Part shown: positions 18,904-29,252 of the stretch, piece by piece | Numbering within the stretch: the first letter of the stretch is position 1 | How the letters are laid out: each line of letters starts with the position of its first letter | DNA from: Phycisphaerales bacterium | GTDB taxonomy: Bacteria > Planctomycetota > Phycisphaerae > Phycisphaerales > UBA1924 | Length of the DNA: 64,000 nucleotides | Assembly: GCA_022843045.1 (NCBI GenBank) | Contig: JALHOJ010000003.1 | Location: 1 to 64,000 of the forward strand | Reading direction: 5' to 3' | Translations under genes and position numbers: made by a program | Notes under the pieces: generated by a model | What the model saw: the letters and a program-made list of their open reading frames with translations, nothing else | Databases searched by the model: none | Told to the model about the DNA's origin: nothing

Positions 18904-19054
18904 GTCGATACTCCCGAGCAAGATGGTCACGCTTGGCATGGCAAGCCCACCGAGGCAAGCACGCAGCGCGACAAGGCAAGATACCACGGGTTGGCGGGTT
19001 GGCAAGGAAAAGTGGTCCGATCACTGCGATTTAGTGCGGTCCTACGCTGGCCCG

Positions 19055-19318
19055 ATGTCCAAGAAACCTGCTGACAAGTCCGCCGGGTCTGGTGTGGGGG
19101 GTGGGGGTGGTGCGCTCACGTTTGAGGAGGCGATGGTGCGGCTGGAGGGGATTGTGGAGCGGGTGGAGCGGGGGGAGATTGGGTTGGAGGATGCGCTGAA
19201 GGAATATGAGGAGGGGATGGCGCTGATCAAGCGGTGCAAGGAAGTGCTGGGGAAGGCGCAGCAGCGGGTGGAGGAGTTGGGGAGGGAGGCGTTGAGGGAG
19301 AGCGAGCGAGGGGGGTAG
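19055..19318 (+). CDS. xseB: Exodeoxyribonuclease VII small subunit
   Basis: LTFEEAMVRLEGIVERVERGEIGLEDALKEYEEGMALIKRCKEVLGKAQQRVEEL. Confidence 0.92.
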   Translation: MSKKPADKSAGSGVGGGGGALTFEEAMVRLEGIVERVERGEIGLEDALKEYEEGMALIKRCKEVLGKAQQRVEELGREALRESERGG

Positions 19319-19324
19319 AGGAAA

Positions 19325-19444
19325 AACGATACAGCGATGGAGCGATGAAGCGATAAATAGGACTCGTTGTTCGAGAGCCCATCGCGGGGTGGGTGTGGGG
19401 ACTGTGTCGTTTCTGTTGTTCGCTGGTTCGCTCGATCGCTCGAC
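19325..19444. repeat. Inverted repeat acgatacagcgatggagcgatgaagcgata .. gttcgctggttcgctcgatcgctcg
   Basis: agcga units complementary in both arms; fills the xseB-prepilin peptidase gap. Confidence 0.82.
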
Positions 19445-19452
19445 CTCCCCCC

Positions 19453-20922
19453 ATGGACTCACTGACCCTCCAACTCACCGCCTTTGACGCTGTCCGCATG
19501 CTCTGGGCGATGGCGTTCGGGGCGTGCGTGGGGTCGCTCATCAACGTGCTGGCGTATCGGATTCCGCGGGGGCTGGACTTTGTGACGCCGCAAAGTCGGT
19601 GTCCGTCGTGTTCGACGAAGCTGACGTGGCGGGAGAACATTCCGATTTTCGGGTGGCTGCTGCTGGGTGGGCGGTGTCGGTTTTGTCGGTCGCCCATCTC
19701 GGCGGAGTATCCGATTGTTGAGACCATCGTTGCGGTGCTGTGGGGCGCGGCGTACATGGCGTGCTATAGCGATCCGTCGACGCCTTTGCACGGGCTGTTT
19801 TCGTGGGCCGAGCCGGAGTGGGCCCGCAGCGGGTTTGTGCAGACGTGGCCGATTTTTCTGGTGATCGTGACGCTGCTTTCGTCGCTGGTGGCGATGACGC
19901 TGGTGGACGCGAGGACGTTCACGATCCCGCCGGTGCTGACGAATGTGCCGACGGTGGTGGCGCTGTTGGTGCATCCGATCTATGCCGTGATTGTGCAGAT
20001 GAAGGATGGGCGGCTGATCGCGACTGCGCCGGGGTATTCGTGGTCGATCTGGACGCCTGACAAGTTTGGGTGGTGGTGGGTCGGGGCGGGCGTCGGCGGG
20101 GCGGTGGGGTTTGTGGTCGCGAATCTGCTGCTGCGGTTTGGGGTCTTGAAGCGGAGCTTTGAGGATTACGCGGCGTGGGAAGCGAAGACGTTGGCGGAGA
20201 TTGAGGCGAAGCAGGGGGCGGCGGGCGCGGCGGGGGCGGGGGAAGCGGCAACGGCGCGAGTGGGCCCCGCGGCGGGTTTGAGCGATCAGGCCGACGCGCA
20301 GGGCGCGGACGCGGCATCAGTTGCAGCATCGGCGAGCGACGATCGTGTGAACGGAGAGCAGGCGGCTGCGCCGACGGAGCAGGAGATGTGGGTGCAGTAT
20401 CCGCATGCTCGGCGCGAGATGGCGCGGGAGTTGTTGTTCGTGGGGGTGATCGCGGCGTTTGCTGTCGGGGCGGCGTATTTGGCGTTGCGGCTTGCCGGGC
20501 CTTGGGCGATGAATGTCAACACGCTGCGGCTGGAGCCGACCAGCGACGTGGTGGTGCCGCTGTGGCTGCAGGTGACGTCGGGGGCGTTCCTGGGATACTT
20601 GATTGGCGGCGGGGTGGTGTGGGCGATACGGATTCTGGGCACGCTCGCGTTTGGCAAGGAAGCGCTGGGGCTTGGTGATGTTCACATGATGGCGGCGGTG
20701 GGGGCGTGCCTGGGGTGGATCGATCCGACGCTCGCGTTCTTTGGCGCGGCGTTCCTGGGCATGGCGGGATGGGCGATTCAGTACTTCAGCAGCGGCGAGA
20801 ACAAGCGGATGCTGCCGTATGGGCCGTTCCTGGCGATGGCGACGATCGTGGTGTGGTTTGGGAAGCCGGTGATTGAGCGTGCGGCGGGGTGGGCCTTAGG
20901 CGGGCCGGTGAACTGGCCTTGA
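19453..20922 (+). CDS. A24-type prepilin peptidase / leader peptidase
   Basis: GSLINVLAYRIPRG; CPSCSTKLTWRENIPIFGWLLLGGRCRFCRSPISAEYPIVE; FGKEALGLGDVHMMAAVGACLG catalytic Asp motif. Confidence 0.92.
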   Translation: MDSLTLQLTAFDAVRMLWAMAFGACVGSLINVLAYRIPRGLDFVTPQSRCPSCSTKLTWRENIPIFGWLLLGGRCRFCRSPISAEYPIVETIVAVLWGAAYMACYSDPSTPLHGLFSWAEPEWARSGFVQTWPIFLVIVTLLSSLVAMTLVDARTFTIPPVLTNVPTVVALLVHPIYAVIVQMKDGRLIATAPGYSWSIWTPDKFGWWWVGAGVGGAVGFVVANLLLRFGVLKRSFEDYAAWEAKTLAEIEAKQGAAGAAGAGEAATARVGPAAGLSDQADAQGADAASVAASASDDRVNGEQAAAPTEQEMWVQYPHARREMARELLFVGVIAAFAVGAAYLALRLAGPWAMNVNTLRLEPTSDVVVPLWLQVTSGAFLGYLIGGGVVWAIRILGTLAFGKEALGLGDVHMMAAVGACLGWIDPTLAFFGAAFLGMAGWAIQYFSSGENKRMLPYGPFLAMATIVVWFGKPVIERAAGWALGGPVNWP

Positions 20923-20967
20923 TGAAAAAGAAGGCACGCGGCGGAAAGGCATCGGGGCATCGAGGCG

Positions 20968-21594
20968 TTATTCGACGGCGTCCATCGCTTCGGCGAGGGC
21001 TTGCGTGACGAGGGCGAGGCGGGCGGCCATCGCTTCATCGCGCGCGCCGGAGATGCCGCCTTCGAGGCGGCTGGGGCCGAGGAGGTCGTCGAAGCCGGTG
21101 GTGGCGCGGGAGAGGTACAGCGTTGCGCCGCGGAGGGAGCCGGAGAAGTTCTCGTCCTTGGGTTCGTCGCTGGTGAGGAAGAAGCCGCCGCCGGCGTAGA
21201 GGCCGGCTTGGCCGTTGCCGGTCAGGACGAAGACTCGGGCGATGGCGGTGGTGGCGTCGGGGTCGATGGGGGTCTTGCCGGCGCGGGGGCGGAGGAAACA
21301 GTGGACGTGCACGATGACGCCGGTCGCGGCGGAGAGATCGCCGCCGTCTTTGAGGAATTGCTCAGGGATGTCGGTCATGTAGATGTCGGCGACGCCGACC
21401 TTGCTTGGGGCGAAGACGCGGGTGGGGAGGGTTGCGGATTCGCCCGCGAAGGAGAGGGAGTTGCCGGAGACGGTGGAGCGGAGGTCGGGGGCTGCGCTGG
21501 AGCCGAACCAGTTGCCCGTGCTGGAGCAGCCGGCAAGGAGGGTGCAGGCGAGAGTGGCGAGGGTGATGTTGGCGGGGGCGGAGAGCACGCGCAT
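20968..21594 (-). CDS. Putative lipoprotein of unknown function
   Basis: Lipobox LACTLLAGC near the N-terminus starting MRVLSAPANITLATLACTLLAGCSS. Confidence 0.75.
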   Translation of the reverse strand: MRVLSAPANITLATLACTLLAGCSSTGNWFGSSAAPDLRSTVSGNSLSFAGESATLPTRVFAPSKVGVADIYMTDIPEQFLKDGGDLSAATGVIVHVHCFLRPRAGKTPIDPDATTAIARVFVLTGNGQAGLYAGGGFFLTSDEPKDENFSGSLRGATLYLSRATTGFDDLLGPSRLEGGISGARDEAMAARLALVTQALAEAMDAVE

Positions 21595-21635
21595 GGGCGA
21601 AGGTAGCAGGGCGCGGCGTGCGTTGGGGCCAAGAT

Positions 21636-21668
21636 GAAAACGGGCCGAGCCTTGGGAGGCTCGGCCCG
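21636..21668 (-). terminator. Terminator downstream of the metallophosphoesterase gene
   Basis: GGGCCGAGCC-ttggga-GGCTCGGCCC, with TTTTCAT following on the minus strand. Confidence 0.8.
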
Positions 21669-21715
21669 CTTCGGATGCGCGGGTGAGGGATGGTCCGTTC
21701 AACCGCGAGGATTCA

Positions 21716-23716
21716 TCAGTTGCCGGAGCACTGGCAGGGGCCCTCGGCGAAGACGCTGAGGAAGCTGTCGATGTCGCAGGGGTCGAAGGACGCGCCGTCG
21801 TTGTTGAAGTCGATGTCGTTGCAGATGGCGGCGCCGGGGATGCAGGGGCCTTCGGAGTAGACGGAGAGGAAGGCGTCGATGTCCTGGGGATCGAAGAGCG
21901 CGCCGTCGTTGTTGAAGTCGATGGTGTCGCAGGAGACGGGGCGGAGGTCGTTGGCGGGGCCGCGGAGGAGGACGCGGTTGTTGTAGGTGCGGAGTTCAAA
22001 GCCGGTGACGGTGAAGTTCGCGTCGCCCGCGTTGAGCGGGAAGTTGTGGAAGTTCTGGAAGGCGACTTCGAACTGGCCGTTGGCGAGCGGGCGCACGTTG
22101 ACTTCGAGGAAGCCGTAGTGCTTGCCGCCTCGGAGGAGCTGGTTGCCGTTCCAGAGCTCTGGCTCGCTTTGGTCGGCGGTCCAGCGGTTGAAGGGGTTCA
22201 TGGTGAAGCTCTGGCCTTCGGGGTTGAGGGGGTTGTTGCGCCAGTTGGTGATGCTGTTGTTGACGAAGCCGGGAGCGTCTTCGACGCCTCGCAGGCCGTC
22301 GCCCGCGAAGCCGACGTCCCAGAGGTGGACGCCGTAGCCGTCGTTGTCGAGATCGAAGAAGCTCATCTCGGCGACTTCGCTATGGCCGCAGAAGATGCCG
22401 GCGACGCGGAACTGCTCGGCGAGGGGCGCGTAGATGCGCATGGCTTCGCCGCTCTGGGGGCTGGTCACGCTGCTGCCGTGGACGCCTCGGGAGAAGGGGG
22501 TGTGGTGCCACTGCAGGAAGATGATCTGGCCGCGGGCGCGGGCGTCGGCGAGGGCGGCGACGGCCCAGTCGTACTGCGTGGTGCCGACGTTGAAGTCGGG
22601 GATGTCGGCGGGGGCGTAGGGGGTGCTGAACCAGGCGCGGTTGGTGTCGCGGTTGGCGGGGAAGTTGATGTTCAGGCCCTGGCCCGGAGGCGGGGCGACG
22701 CGGCTGTTGGCTTCTTCGGTGGCCTTGACGGAGCAGAGGGTGATGACGGTGACGGGGCCGTAGTCGGTGGTGTAGTAGAGGTCCTGGAACGGGGCATTGC
22801 CCGCGCTGGGCCAATCGAAGTACGCGCTCCACTGCTGGCGGGCGTAGGAGATGAGCTGGTTGGTGTTGGGGCCGCCGTTGCCGCCTTCGCCCGCGCCGAC
22901 GCCGTTGAAGATGCAGTTGTTGCCGATGGCGGCGATCAAGGGGCGAGCGCTGAGCAGGTCGTCGTACTGCCCGGCGTTGTGGCGCCAGAACTCGTCCCAG
23001 CGGCGCTGCTGTTCGGCGCCGGTGCCTTCGATCAGGTCGCCCGGCATGATGATCATGTCGGGATCGCGGAGTTCCATCTGCTTGATGTTCTCCTGGTAGC
23101 CGAGGGTTTCGGTGACCAAGTACGCGTCACGGCCGCGGCCGGTGCCGGCGGGGCGGCCGGTGCTGCCCGGGAGATTGGGCGTGCTGCGGGCCCACTCGCG
23201 GAAGCGGGTGCGGCCTGAGACGAGGGTTTCGGAGTCGCTGACGACGTGGAAGCGCATGCTGCGCTGGGTGGTGGCGAGCGGGGCGGTGCGGAAGGTGTTG
23301 GAGTAGGTCGATGCGCCCTGCGAGACGGTGTAGGTGTACTCGGTGTCGGGCGCGAGGCCGGTGACGGTCAGGGCGTGCTTGAAGTTGCGGGCGGGCTGGC
23401 CGGCTTCGAAGATCGCGGTGGTGGCGAAGGGGAACGCTCCGCCCGCGGTGAGCTCGGCGGGGATCTGGTAATCGAGGACGGGGATGAGCGTGGGCGAGGA
23501 GGTGAGGACGAGGGGGCTGGCGAGGTTGCCGCCGGTGATCGTCAGCGTGCCGGGCGCGTCGACTGGCGTGAACCAGTTGAACTGCAGGCCCTGCGTGGTG
23601 AGGCTCTGTTGGTATGGCAGCACGCGGAAGTCGCCGACGCTGGCGAGGGTGGTGGCGGCGAAACCGCACGCTGCGATCAGCGATGCGGCGAACAGACGGA
23701 CGGCGCGATGGGCCAT
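21716..23716 (-). CDS. Secreted purple-acid-phosphatase-like metallophosphoesterase with C-terminal paired dockerin-like repeats
   Basis: Signal peptide MAHRAVRLFAASLIAACGFAATTLA; FnIII-like N-domain; MPGDLIE, GNN, GHSEVAEM metal motifs; C-terminal DTIDFNNDGALFDPQDIDAFLSVYSEGPC..NDIDFNNDGASFDPCDIDSFLSVFAEGPC. Confidence 0.85.
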   Translation of the reverse strand: MAHRAVRLFAASLIAACGFAATTLASVGDFRVLPYQQSLTTQGLQFNWFTPVDAPGTLTITGGNLASPLVLTSSPTLIPVLDYQIPAELTAGGAFPFATTAIFEAGQPARNFKHALTVTGLAPDTEYTYTVSQGASTYSNTFRTAPLATTQRSMRFHVVSDSETLVSGRTRFREWARSTPNLPGSTGRPAGTGRGRDAYLVTETLGYQENIKQMELRDPDMIIMPGDLIEGTGAEQQRRWDEFWRHNAGQYDDLLSARPLIAAIGNNCIFNGVGAGEGGNGGPNTNQLISYARQQWSAYFDWPSAGNAPFQDLYYTTDYGPVTVITLCSVKATEEANSRVAPPPGQGLNINFPANRDTNRAWFSTPYAPADIPDFNVGTTQYDWAVAALADARARGQIIFLQWHHTPFSRGVHGSSVTSPQSGEAMRIYAPLAEQFRVAGIFCGHSEVAEMSFFDLDNDGYGVHLWDVGFAGDGLRGVEDAPGFVNNSITNWRNNPLNPEGQSFTMNPFNRWTADQSEPELWNGNQLLRGGKHYGFLEVNVRPLANGQFEVAFQNFHNFPLNAGDANFTVTGFELRTYNNRVLLRGPANDLRPVSCDTIDFNNDGALFDPQDIDAFLSVYSEGPCIPGAAICNDIDFNNDGASFDPCDIDSFLSVFAEGPCQCSGN

Positions 23717-23888
23717 GGACACGCTCCTGTGTGACAATCCCGGGGCCCTGGCCACGCGCGACACGATTCGCGCGAGACGGTGGGCCTGATGGGTGCAACA
23801 GAAGCGCGCAGCACTTCGCAACAGCGTTGCGAATGCAACAAGTGCGCGCCAAGTTTTGGTTTGGTGCCAAACTGGTGTGGAATGACGA

Positions 23889-26800
23889 TCACCACGCGTG
23901 CCAGCCGCAGCCGCAGACGCCAGGCATGTAGCGAGGGTCGCGTCCACTGCGGAGCATCTCCATGTGGAGCTGATGCAGTTGCTCGCGTTCCTCGTCGGAG
24001 AGCGAATCTTCGCCCGGGCGGCGGCCGCGGCGCGGCGGGGCAGCGCCGTCGGAGCCGGCTTCTGGCTTGGGGTCGTCGGGCGTGGCGTCGGACTTCTTCT
24101 TCTCGGCGAGCAGCTTGTTGATGAGGCGGTCGCGTTCCTTGGCGATCCAGTCGCGATGTGCCGCGTCCTGTTCGACGCTGTAGAGCTCTCGGCCGTCGAC
24201 CCAGGTGCGATCGACGCGGGCGTAGGTGGACATGGGGTGGTCGGTCCAGAGCGCGAGGTCGGCCACAGAGCCGACCTTGATCTTGCCGACCTTGTCATCG
24301 ATGCGCAGCTGCTTGGCGGGGTTGAGCGTGACGAACTTCCAGGCTTCGCTTTCGCTGAAGCCGCCGACTTCGCGGCCGTACTTGACGGCCTTCGCTGCTT
24401 CGACGTTCAGGAAGCGTGCCAGGCTGTTGCTGTCGCTGTTGAAGCTGGTGGTGGCGCCGACCTTTTGCATGAGCGGCAGGCCGGCGGGGATGGCGTCCTG
24501 AACTTCGACCTTGAAGGCCCACCAGTCGGCGAAGCCCGAACCGCCGCCTGAGTAGTCGCGGACATAGTCGGCGACTTTGTAGCCTTCCAAGATGTGCTGG
24601 TAGGTGCCGACCTTGAAGCCAAAGTCGCGGGCGATCTGGCTGAGCATCACGATCTCGTCCTGGCGGTAGCTGTGGCAGTGGATGAGGCGCGTCCCGGCGA
24701 GGATTTCGGCGAGGGGTTCGAGTTCGAGGTCGATGCGAGGGGGATTCACGCTCGCCTTCGCGGCGGCGTATTCCTTCGCGGCGATGAAGCGATCGCGGAT
24801 GAGCATTTCGACGCCCATGCGGCTGCGCGGGTATCGCGTGGTTTGGGCGTCCCAGTTCACCTGCTTGGGATTTTCGCCCAAGGCGAACTTGATGCCTGGG
24901 ATTGCGTTTTCGAAGTGCATGTCTTCGGGGCGATATGCGCCCCAGCGGAGCTTGGTGGTCTGGCTTTGGCCGCCGATGGCGTTGGCGCTGCCGTGGAGTT
25001 GGAGGACGCTGGTGACGCCGCCGGCGAGTTGGCGGTACCAGTTGACGTCGTCGGGATTGGTGACGTCCTCGATTCGGACTTCTGAGGTGACGGCCTGGCC
25101 GCCTTCGTTGACGCCTCGGCTGATGCCGGTGTGGCTGTGGGCGTCGATGATGCCGGTGGTCAAGTGCTTGCCGGTGGCATTGATGCTGATGTCGGAGGCT
25201 TGCATTTCGATGCCCTGGGTCATGGGCACGATTTGGGTGATGACACCGTTTTCGATGAGGACGGAGTGTTCGCGGAGGATGCCTCGGTTGCCTTCGGCAT
25301 CGGCGGGGGCTTCGTCGTCGTTGGTCCAGATGACGGCGTTTGAGATCAGGACGCGGTTCTTCGTGGGCTGGTCGAAGAAGCCGTAGGGTCCGAAGGGGAC
25401 GGGGAGCTTGTCGGGGAGGCCAGCGAGGAGTTGGTCAAATTCGGCGGCTTCGTCCTTGTCATCCTTCACTTCAAGGCGGGCGGCGTATTCGTGCTTGGTG
25501 CCGTCGGGCATGGTGCTGACGCCACGGAGTTCGGAGCCGACGCGGGTGATGGTGTCGGAGGACTTGCCTTCCATGCCCAGGGGCTTGAGGTCGTGGGAGA
25601 AGGTGATCTTGCTGCCATCGAACTTGAGGTCGTCGGCGTCGATTCGGATGTCTTTCTTGCCGGGCTCGCTGAAGATGACGGTGAGTTTCTTTTCGCCCAA
25701 CTCCAGGCGGACCTTGTCGTCGTCCTTGGAGTCTGGCTCGACCTTGCCGTCCATGCGGACGACGATCCAGGTGCCCTTCCACCACTTCTCGCTGTCTTCG
25801 AGCTTGCGGGAGAGGAAGGGGAAGGAGCCGTTGGGGCTTTCGACGCTGCCCCGCAGAGTGACGGGCTTGGCGGTCCAGTCGGCTGTGAGGCGGACGGTGA
25901 CGTCGGGGTGCTTGCCGTCCCCCGCCATGTCGGCGCTGAGGAGCTTGTACGAGAGCGTGGTGCCGTCCCAGGCGACTTCGCGGGCGGCGATCTTCTCTTC
26001 GACGCCTTCGTTGGTGAAGTTGACGATTTCGACTTTGGGAGCGCGGTCCTTGGAAAGGTCGTCGGCGTCGGTGATGCGGATGAGGCCCGTGCTGTGCTCG
26101 CCCATCGGGTCGTTGTCGAAGATCATGGGCCAGTCGCCCGCGAGGCTTTGGGGTTCGCGGGTGAGGCCGTACTGGACGACGCGGCCGCCCGGCAGCACGA
26201 CGCGGCCGTTGCCCTTGTTGGCGGTCGGCGCGGCTTCGCCTTCGGAGTCTTCGACATCGAAGGTGATGGCGACGGAGGCGATGCCGTCGTCGCCGAATTC
26301 GTCGTGGTCGAAGATGAAGGAGATGAAGCCGTCCTGCTGCGTCACCTTGCGGGCTTTGGCCTTGACGGTGGTGGGCTTGGGCGGTTCCTTGGCTTCTTCG
26401 GCGGGCTTGTCTGCGGGGGCGGGAGGGACAGGGGTGACCTTGCGGACTTCGACGGAGCCGTCCTTGGCGATCACGAGAGTGCGAACCGCGCCGTCAGGCG
26501 TGATCATGTCGGTGCGCCAGGTGCCGGCGAGCTCGATCTTGGGCTTGTCGCCTTCGTGGAGGATGCCGTCGACGATGGTGGCGCGGAGTTTGGTCTTCTT
26601 GTCGAAGATGGGGCCGGTAGCGAGGAGGAGGTTGGCACGCTTGCCGGGCTCGATGGTGCCGAGTTGGTCGGCGACGCCCAGCATCTCGGCGGGCTTGGTG
26701 GTGAGGGCGGCAAGGGCCTGTGTCTCGGTGAGGCCGAAGGCAATGGCCTTGCGGAGGTTGGCGGTGAATTCGTTTCGGCTCTTGAGCTTGCTGGTGGTGA

Positions 26801-27917
26801 GGGCGAAGTCGATGCCTGCGCTCGCGAGGCGGCGCGGGTTGGATGGGGCCTGCTCCCAGGTCATCATTTCGCGGAGGTCGGTGGCGTCGGCCTTGCCCGG
26901 GCTGGCAACGTCGGGGGCCTTGGGGAAGTTGAGCGGCAGGATGTAGTCGTGGTCGTCCTGCTTGATGGCTTCGAGGCGCGCGAACTCGGTGCCGCAGCCT
27001 AAGACGAGCATGCCTTTTGCCTCGCCACCGGCCTTGATGAACTCTTCGTAGATCTTGTCGGCGCGGAGGGCTTCGAGTTCGTCGGCGGAGTCAAAGACGA
27101 GCCACTGGTTGCTGAGGTTGGTCGAGAACAAGTGCGAGAGGCAGTGGGGGACTTCCAGATTGGGCTGGGGGTTCTTTTCGAGCCAGAGGGTGTCGCTGAA
27201 GACTTGGCGCACGAGCGCGATGGCGCCCATCTGGCTGTCGGGGTAGCCGCGGCCGCCGGTTTCGATGGAGAAGGTCTGGTACGCGTCATCGCGATAGACG
27301 GGCGGCTTGTCCGCGCTTGCAAGGCCTGCGGAGCGAGCGAGGCTGACGACCGCGCTGCGGCCTCGGAAGTTGCCGCCCTTGGGCGTGATGGCGGCGGCAG
27401 CAAAGCCCAGGTCGCGGAGGCTCTTGGCGGTGGCGTCGTCGATGCCGGGGCCGTCGAGGGCGCGGCGCTGGGGCGTAACAGCTTCGTTCCAGTGGGACTC
27501 GACGGCGGCGCGGCCGTCGCCCCGGGCTGCTGGGGCGGGTGCGTCGACTTCGACGTAGGCGTCGATGAAGGCGGGGTAGACGTGCAGGCCTTTGGCCTTG
27601 ATGATGGCGGGGCCCATGGGGGCGCGGGCGACGACGTCGTCGTCGGTGTTTTCCTTGCCGTCGGCACCGAGGGAGCCGGGGAGGATGGCTTGGATCAGGC
27701 CGTCTTTGTACACGACGACGGCGCGATGGGCGACTTCGCCGGCCTTGGGGTGGACGGTGACGTCGCTGAGGGCGACCCAGGTGGGATCGGCTCGGCGCGG
27801 GCCGTTGGCTGGCGGGGCGAAGGGCGAGGAGGAAGTGGGCTGCGCGCCCGAGAGGGTGGCGAGGAAGAGGGCGAGGCCAGCGCTGCTGATGCGCACGCGA
27901 GGGAAGGTCGGAGACAT
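23889..27917 (-). CDS. Amidohydrolase family protein with two amidohydrolase-like modules
   Basis: 1342 aa; HVYPAFIDAYVEV and ATGKHLTTGIIDAHSHTGISRG; GKIKVGSVADLALWTDHPM and GTIEPGKRANLLLATG. Confidence 0.88.
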   Translation of the reverse strand: MSPTFPRVRISSAGLALFLATLSGAQPTSSSPFAPPANGPRRADPTWVALSDVTVHPKAGEVAHRAVVVYKDGLIQAILPGSLGADGKENTDDDVVARAPMGPAIIKAKGLHVYPAFIDAYVEVDAPAPAARGDGRAAVESHWNEAVTPQRRALDGPGIDDATAKSLRDLGFAAAAITPKGGNFRGRSAVVSLARSAGLASADKPPVYRDDAYQTFSIETGGRGYPDSQMGAIALVRQVFSDTLWLEKNPQPNLEVPHCLSHLFSTNLSNQWLVFDSADELEALRADKIYEEFIKAGGEAKGMLVLGCGTEFARLEAIKQDDHDYILPLNFPKAPDVASPGKADATDLREMMTWEQAPSNPRRLASAGIDFALTTSKLKSRNEFTANLRKAIAFGLTETQALAALTTKPAEMLGVADQLGTIEPGKRANLLLATGPIFDKKTKLRATIVDGILHEGDKPKIELAGTWRTDMITPDGAVRTLVIAKDGSVEVRKVTPVPPAPADKPAEEAKEPPKPTTVKAKARKVTQQDGFISFIFDHDEFGDDGIASVAITFDVEDSEGEAAPTANKGNGRVVLPGGRVVQYGLTREPQSLAGDWPMIFDNDPMGEHSTGLIRITDADDLSKDRAPKVEIVNFTNEGVEEKIAAREVAWDGTTLSYKLLSADMAGDGKHPDVTVRLTADWTAKPVTLRGSVESPNGSFPFLSRKLEDSEKWWKGTWIVVRMDGKVEPDSKDDDKVRLELGEKKLTVIFSEPGKKDIRIDADDLKFDGSKITFSHDLKPLGMEGKSSDTITRVGSELRGVSTMPDGTKHEYAARLEVKDDKDEAAEFDQLLAGLPDKLPVPFGPYGFFDQPTKNRVLISNAVIWTNDDEAPADAEGNRGILREHSVLIENGVITQIVPMTQGIEMQASDISINATGKHLTTGIIDAHSHTGISRGVNEGGQAVTSEVRIEDVTNPDDVNWYRQLAGGVTSVLQLHGSANAIGGQSQTTKLRWGAYRPEDMHFENAIPGIKFALGENPKQVNWDAQTTRYPRSRMGVEMLIRDRFIAAKEYAAAKASVNPPRIDLELEPLAEILAGTRLIHCHSYRQDEIVMLSQIARDFGFKVGTYQHILEGYKVADYVRDYSGGGSGFADWWAFKVEVQDAIPAGLPLMQKVGATTSFNSDSNSLARFLNVEAAKAVKYGREVGGFSESEAWKFVTLNPAKQLRIDDKVGKIKVGSVADLALWTDHPMSTYARVDRTWVDGRELYSVEQDAAHRDWIAKERDRLINKLLAEKKKSDATPDDPKPEAGSDGAAPPRRGRRPGEDSLSDEEREQLHQLHMEMLRSGRDPRYMPGVCGCGWHAW

Positions 27918-27989
27918 CGGGACAGGTTAGACCGGTTTCGGCAGCAGTGCGGCGTGGGACACGCCATCCGCACACGGCGGGGTATTCGA

Positions 27990-28100
27990 ATTCAGAGCCG
28001 AGACACAGAGAAATGGAAATGGCTGAGAACGAAAACAGGAAGCGGTCTGCGCGACCCGCGCATCCCTTCTCGTTCTCCTCATCACTTTGTCTCGGTGCTC
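27990..28100. repeat. Inverted repeat gagccgagacacagagaaatgg..gagaacga .. tcgttctcctcatcactttgtctcggtgctc
   Basis: Arms complementary by eye in an intergenic gap. Confidence 0.8.
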
Positions 28101-28136
28101 AAGTCGGACGGCCCGACGCGATCGCTCTCGCGACGC

Positions 28137-29252
28137 TCAGGAGTTCGTCGCCACCAACGTCGCCAGAGCCACGTTCATCGCGTTGAAGATCACGTGCATC
28201 GTGATCGGCACGCCGATTTCCTTGGTGCGCTCGAAGGCGATGCCCATGCACAGGCCCAGGATGCCCACCGTCGCGGCGGAGTACCAGGGAATCACGCCCG
28301 TCAGGCTCTCGCCCTTGTTGAGGGCGACCAGAATCGCCGGCAGCATGTGGGCCCCGGCGAACAGGATGCTGGTGATGATGATGCTGGTCCAGGGGCGGCC
28401 GGTGAGCTTGAGGATGCTGCTCTGGATGAAGCCTCGGTAGATGACTTCTTCGACGACGGGGGCGGCGATGATGGCCATGACGGCCATGCTCCAGGCCCAG
28501 GCGTCGTTGCGGTTATCGAGGAGCATCTGCAGCGTCGGGTGCGCGATCCGCTGGACCTGCTCGCCCGAGATGTTCTGGTGGAGCAGCACGAAGCCGAAGG
28601 AACTGGCGATCACGATGGGCCAGGCCATCACGCCCGCGGCGGTGCCCCAGGCGAGCGAACGGGCGGTGAATGCGAGGCCCGAGCCCTTGCTGCTGCCCGC
28701 AATCAGACGGGCGAGCACGACGGCGGTGATGATGGCGGTGAGGTATTGCAGGCCAGCGAGCACGGCGACGTTCTGGGGTGTGCCAACGTCGCCCCGGTAC
28801 TTGCCCGGCACGAACTGGGCGAAGGCCCCACCGACGATCTGGGCACCGGCAACAAGCAAAGCGCAGCTGAACCAAAGAGCCGCGCTGTGGGGCTCGACGC
28901 TGCGCTTGCCGGCGCGTTCGAGTGAGCCGGGGCGGATGACGTCCGCGAGGAGGAGGGCGATGATGACCACGCCCGCCGCGACGGTGTGGCCCCAGAGCCA
29001 GGGATCGCTCTTGAAGAGTTTGGTGAAACTGTCGGCGGCTTGGGTCGCGGTGGCCCCGACGGCTTCGGCGGTCTTCTGGACGCCTTCCTGCACACCTTCC
29101 ACGCCGACTTGGCTGGCAAGGGCGGGGGAGGCGAGGGCGAGGCAACCGAAGGCGGCGAAAAGGCCGATACTCGGGGAGAAGCCAAGAATGGCACCCTTGC
29201 GCCTCGTGCCCTCGGGGTGCGAAGCGTTGGATGAGGAGAGCGTCGAGTTCAT
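28137..29252 (-). CDS. CPBP family intramembrane metalloprotease
   Basis: APVVEEVIYRGFIQSSIL (EExxxR), ILFAGAHMLPAI, MHVIFNAMNV motifs; multiple TMs. Confidence 0.9.
   Translation of the reverse strand: MNSTLSSSNASHPEGTRRKGAILGFSPSIGLFAAFGCLALASPALASQVGVEGVQEGVQKTAEAVGATATQAADSFTKLFKSDPWLWGHTVAAGVVIIALLLADVIRPGSLERAGKRSVEPHSAALWFSCALLVAGAQIVGGAFAQFVPGKYRGDVGTPQNVAVLAGLQYLTAIITAVVLARLIAGSSKGSGLAFTARSLAWGTAAGVMAWPIVIASSFGFVLLHQNISGEQVQRIAHPTLQMLLDNRNDAWAWSMAVMAIIAAPVVEEVIYRGFIQSSILKLTGRPWTSIIITSILFAGAHMLPAILVALNKGESLTGVIPWYSAATVGILGLCMGIAFERTKEIGVPITMHVIFNAMNVALATLVATNS

Noticed and set aside
20210-20350. Repeat insertion in the prepilin peptidase linker (AAGAAGAGEAATARVGPAAG)
   Set aside because: Ala/Gly low complexity only; no inverted DNA arms seen, so a normal flexible linker is more likely.
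27132-28925. 597-aa plus ORF over the amidohydrolase and CPBP genes
   Set aside because: Antisense to two well-supported genes and spans their intergenic repeat.
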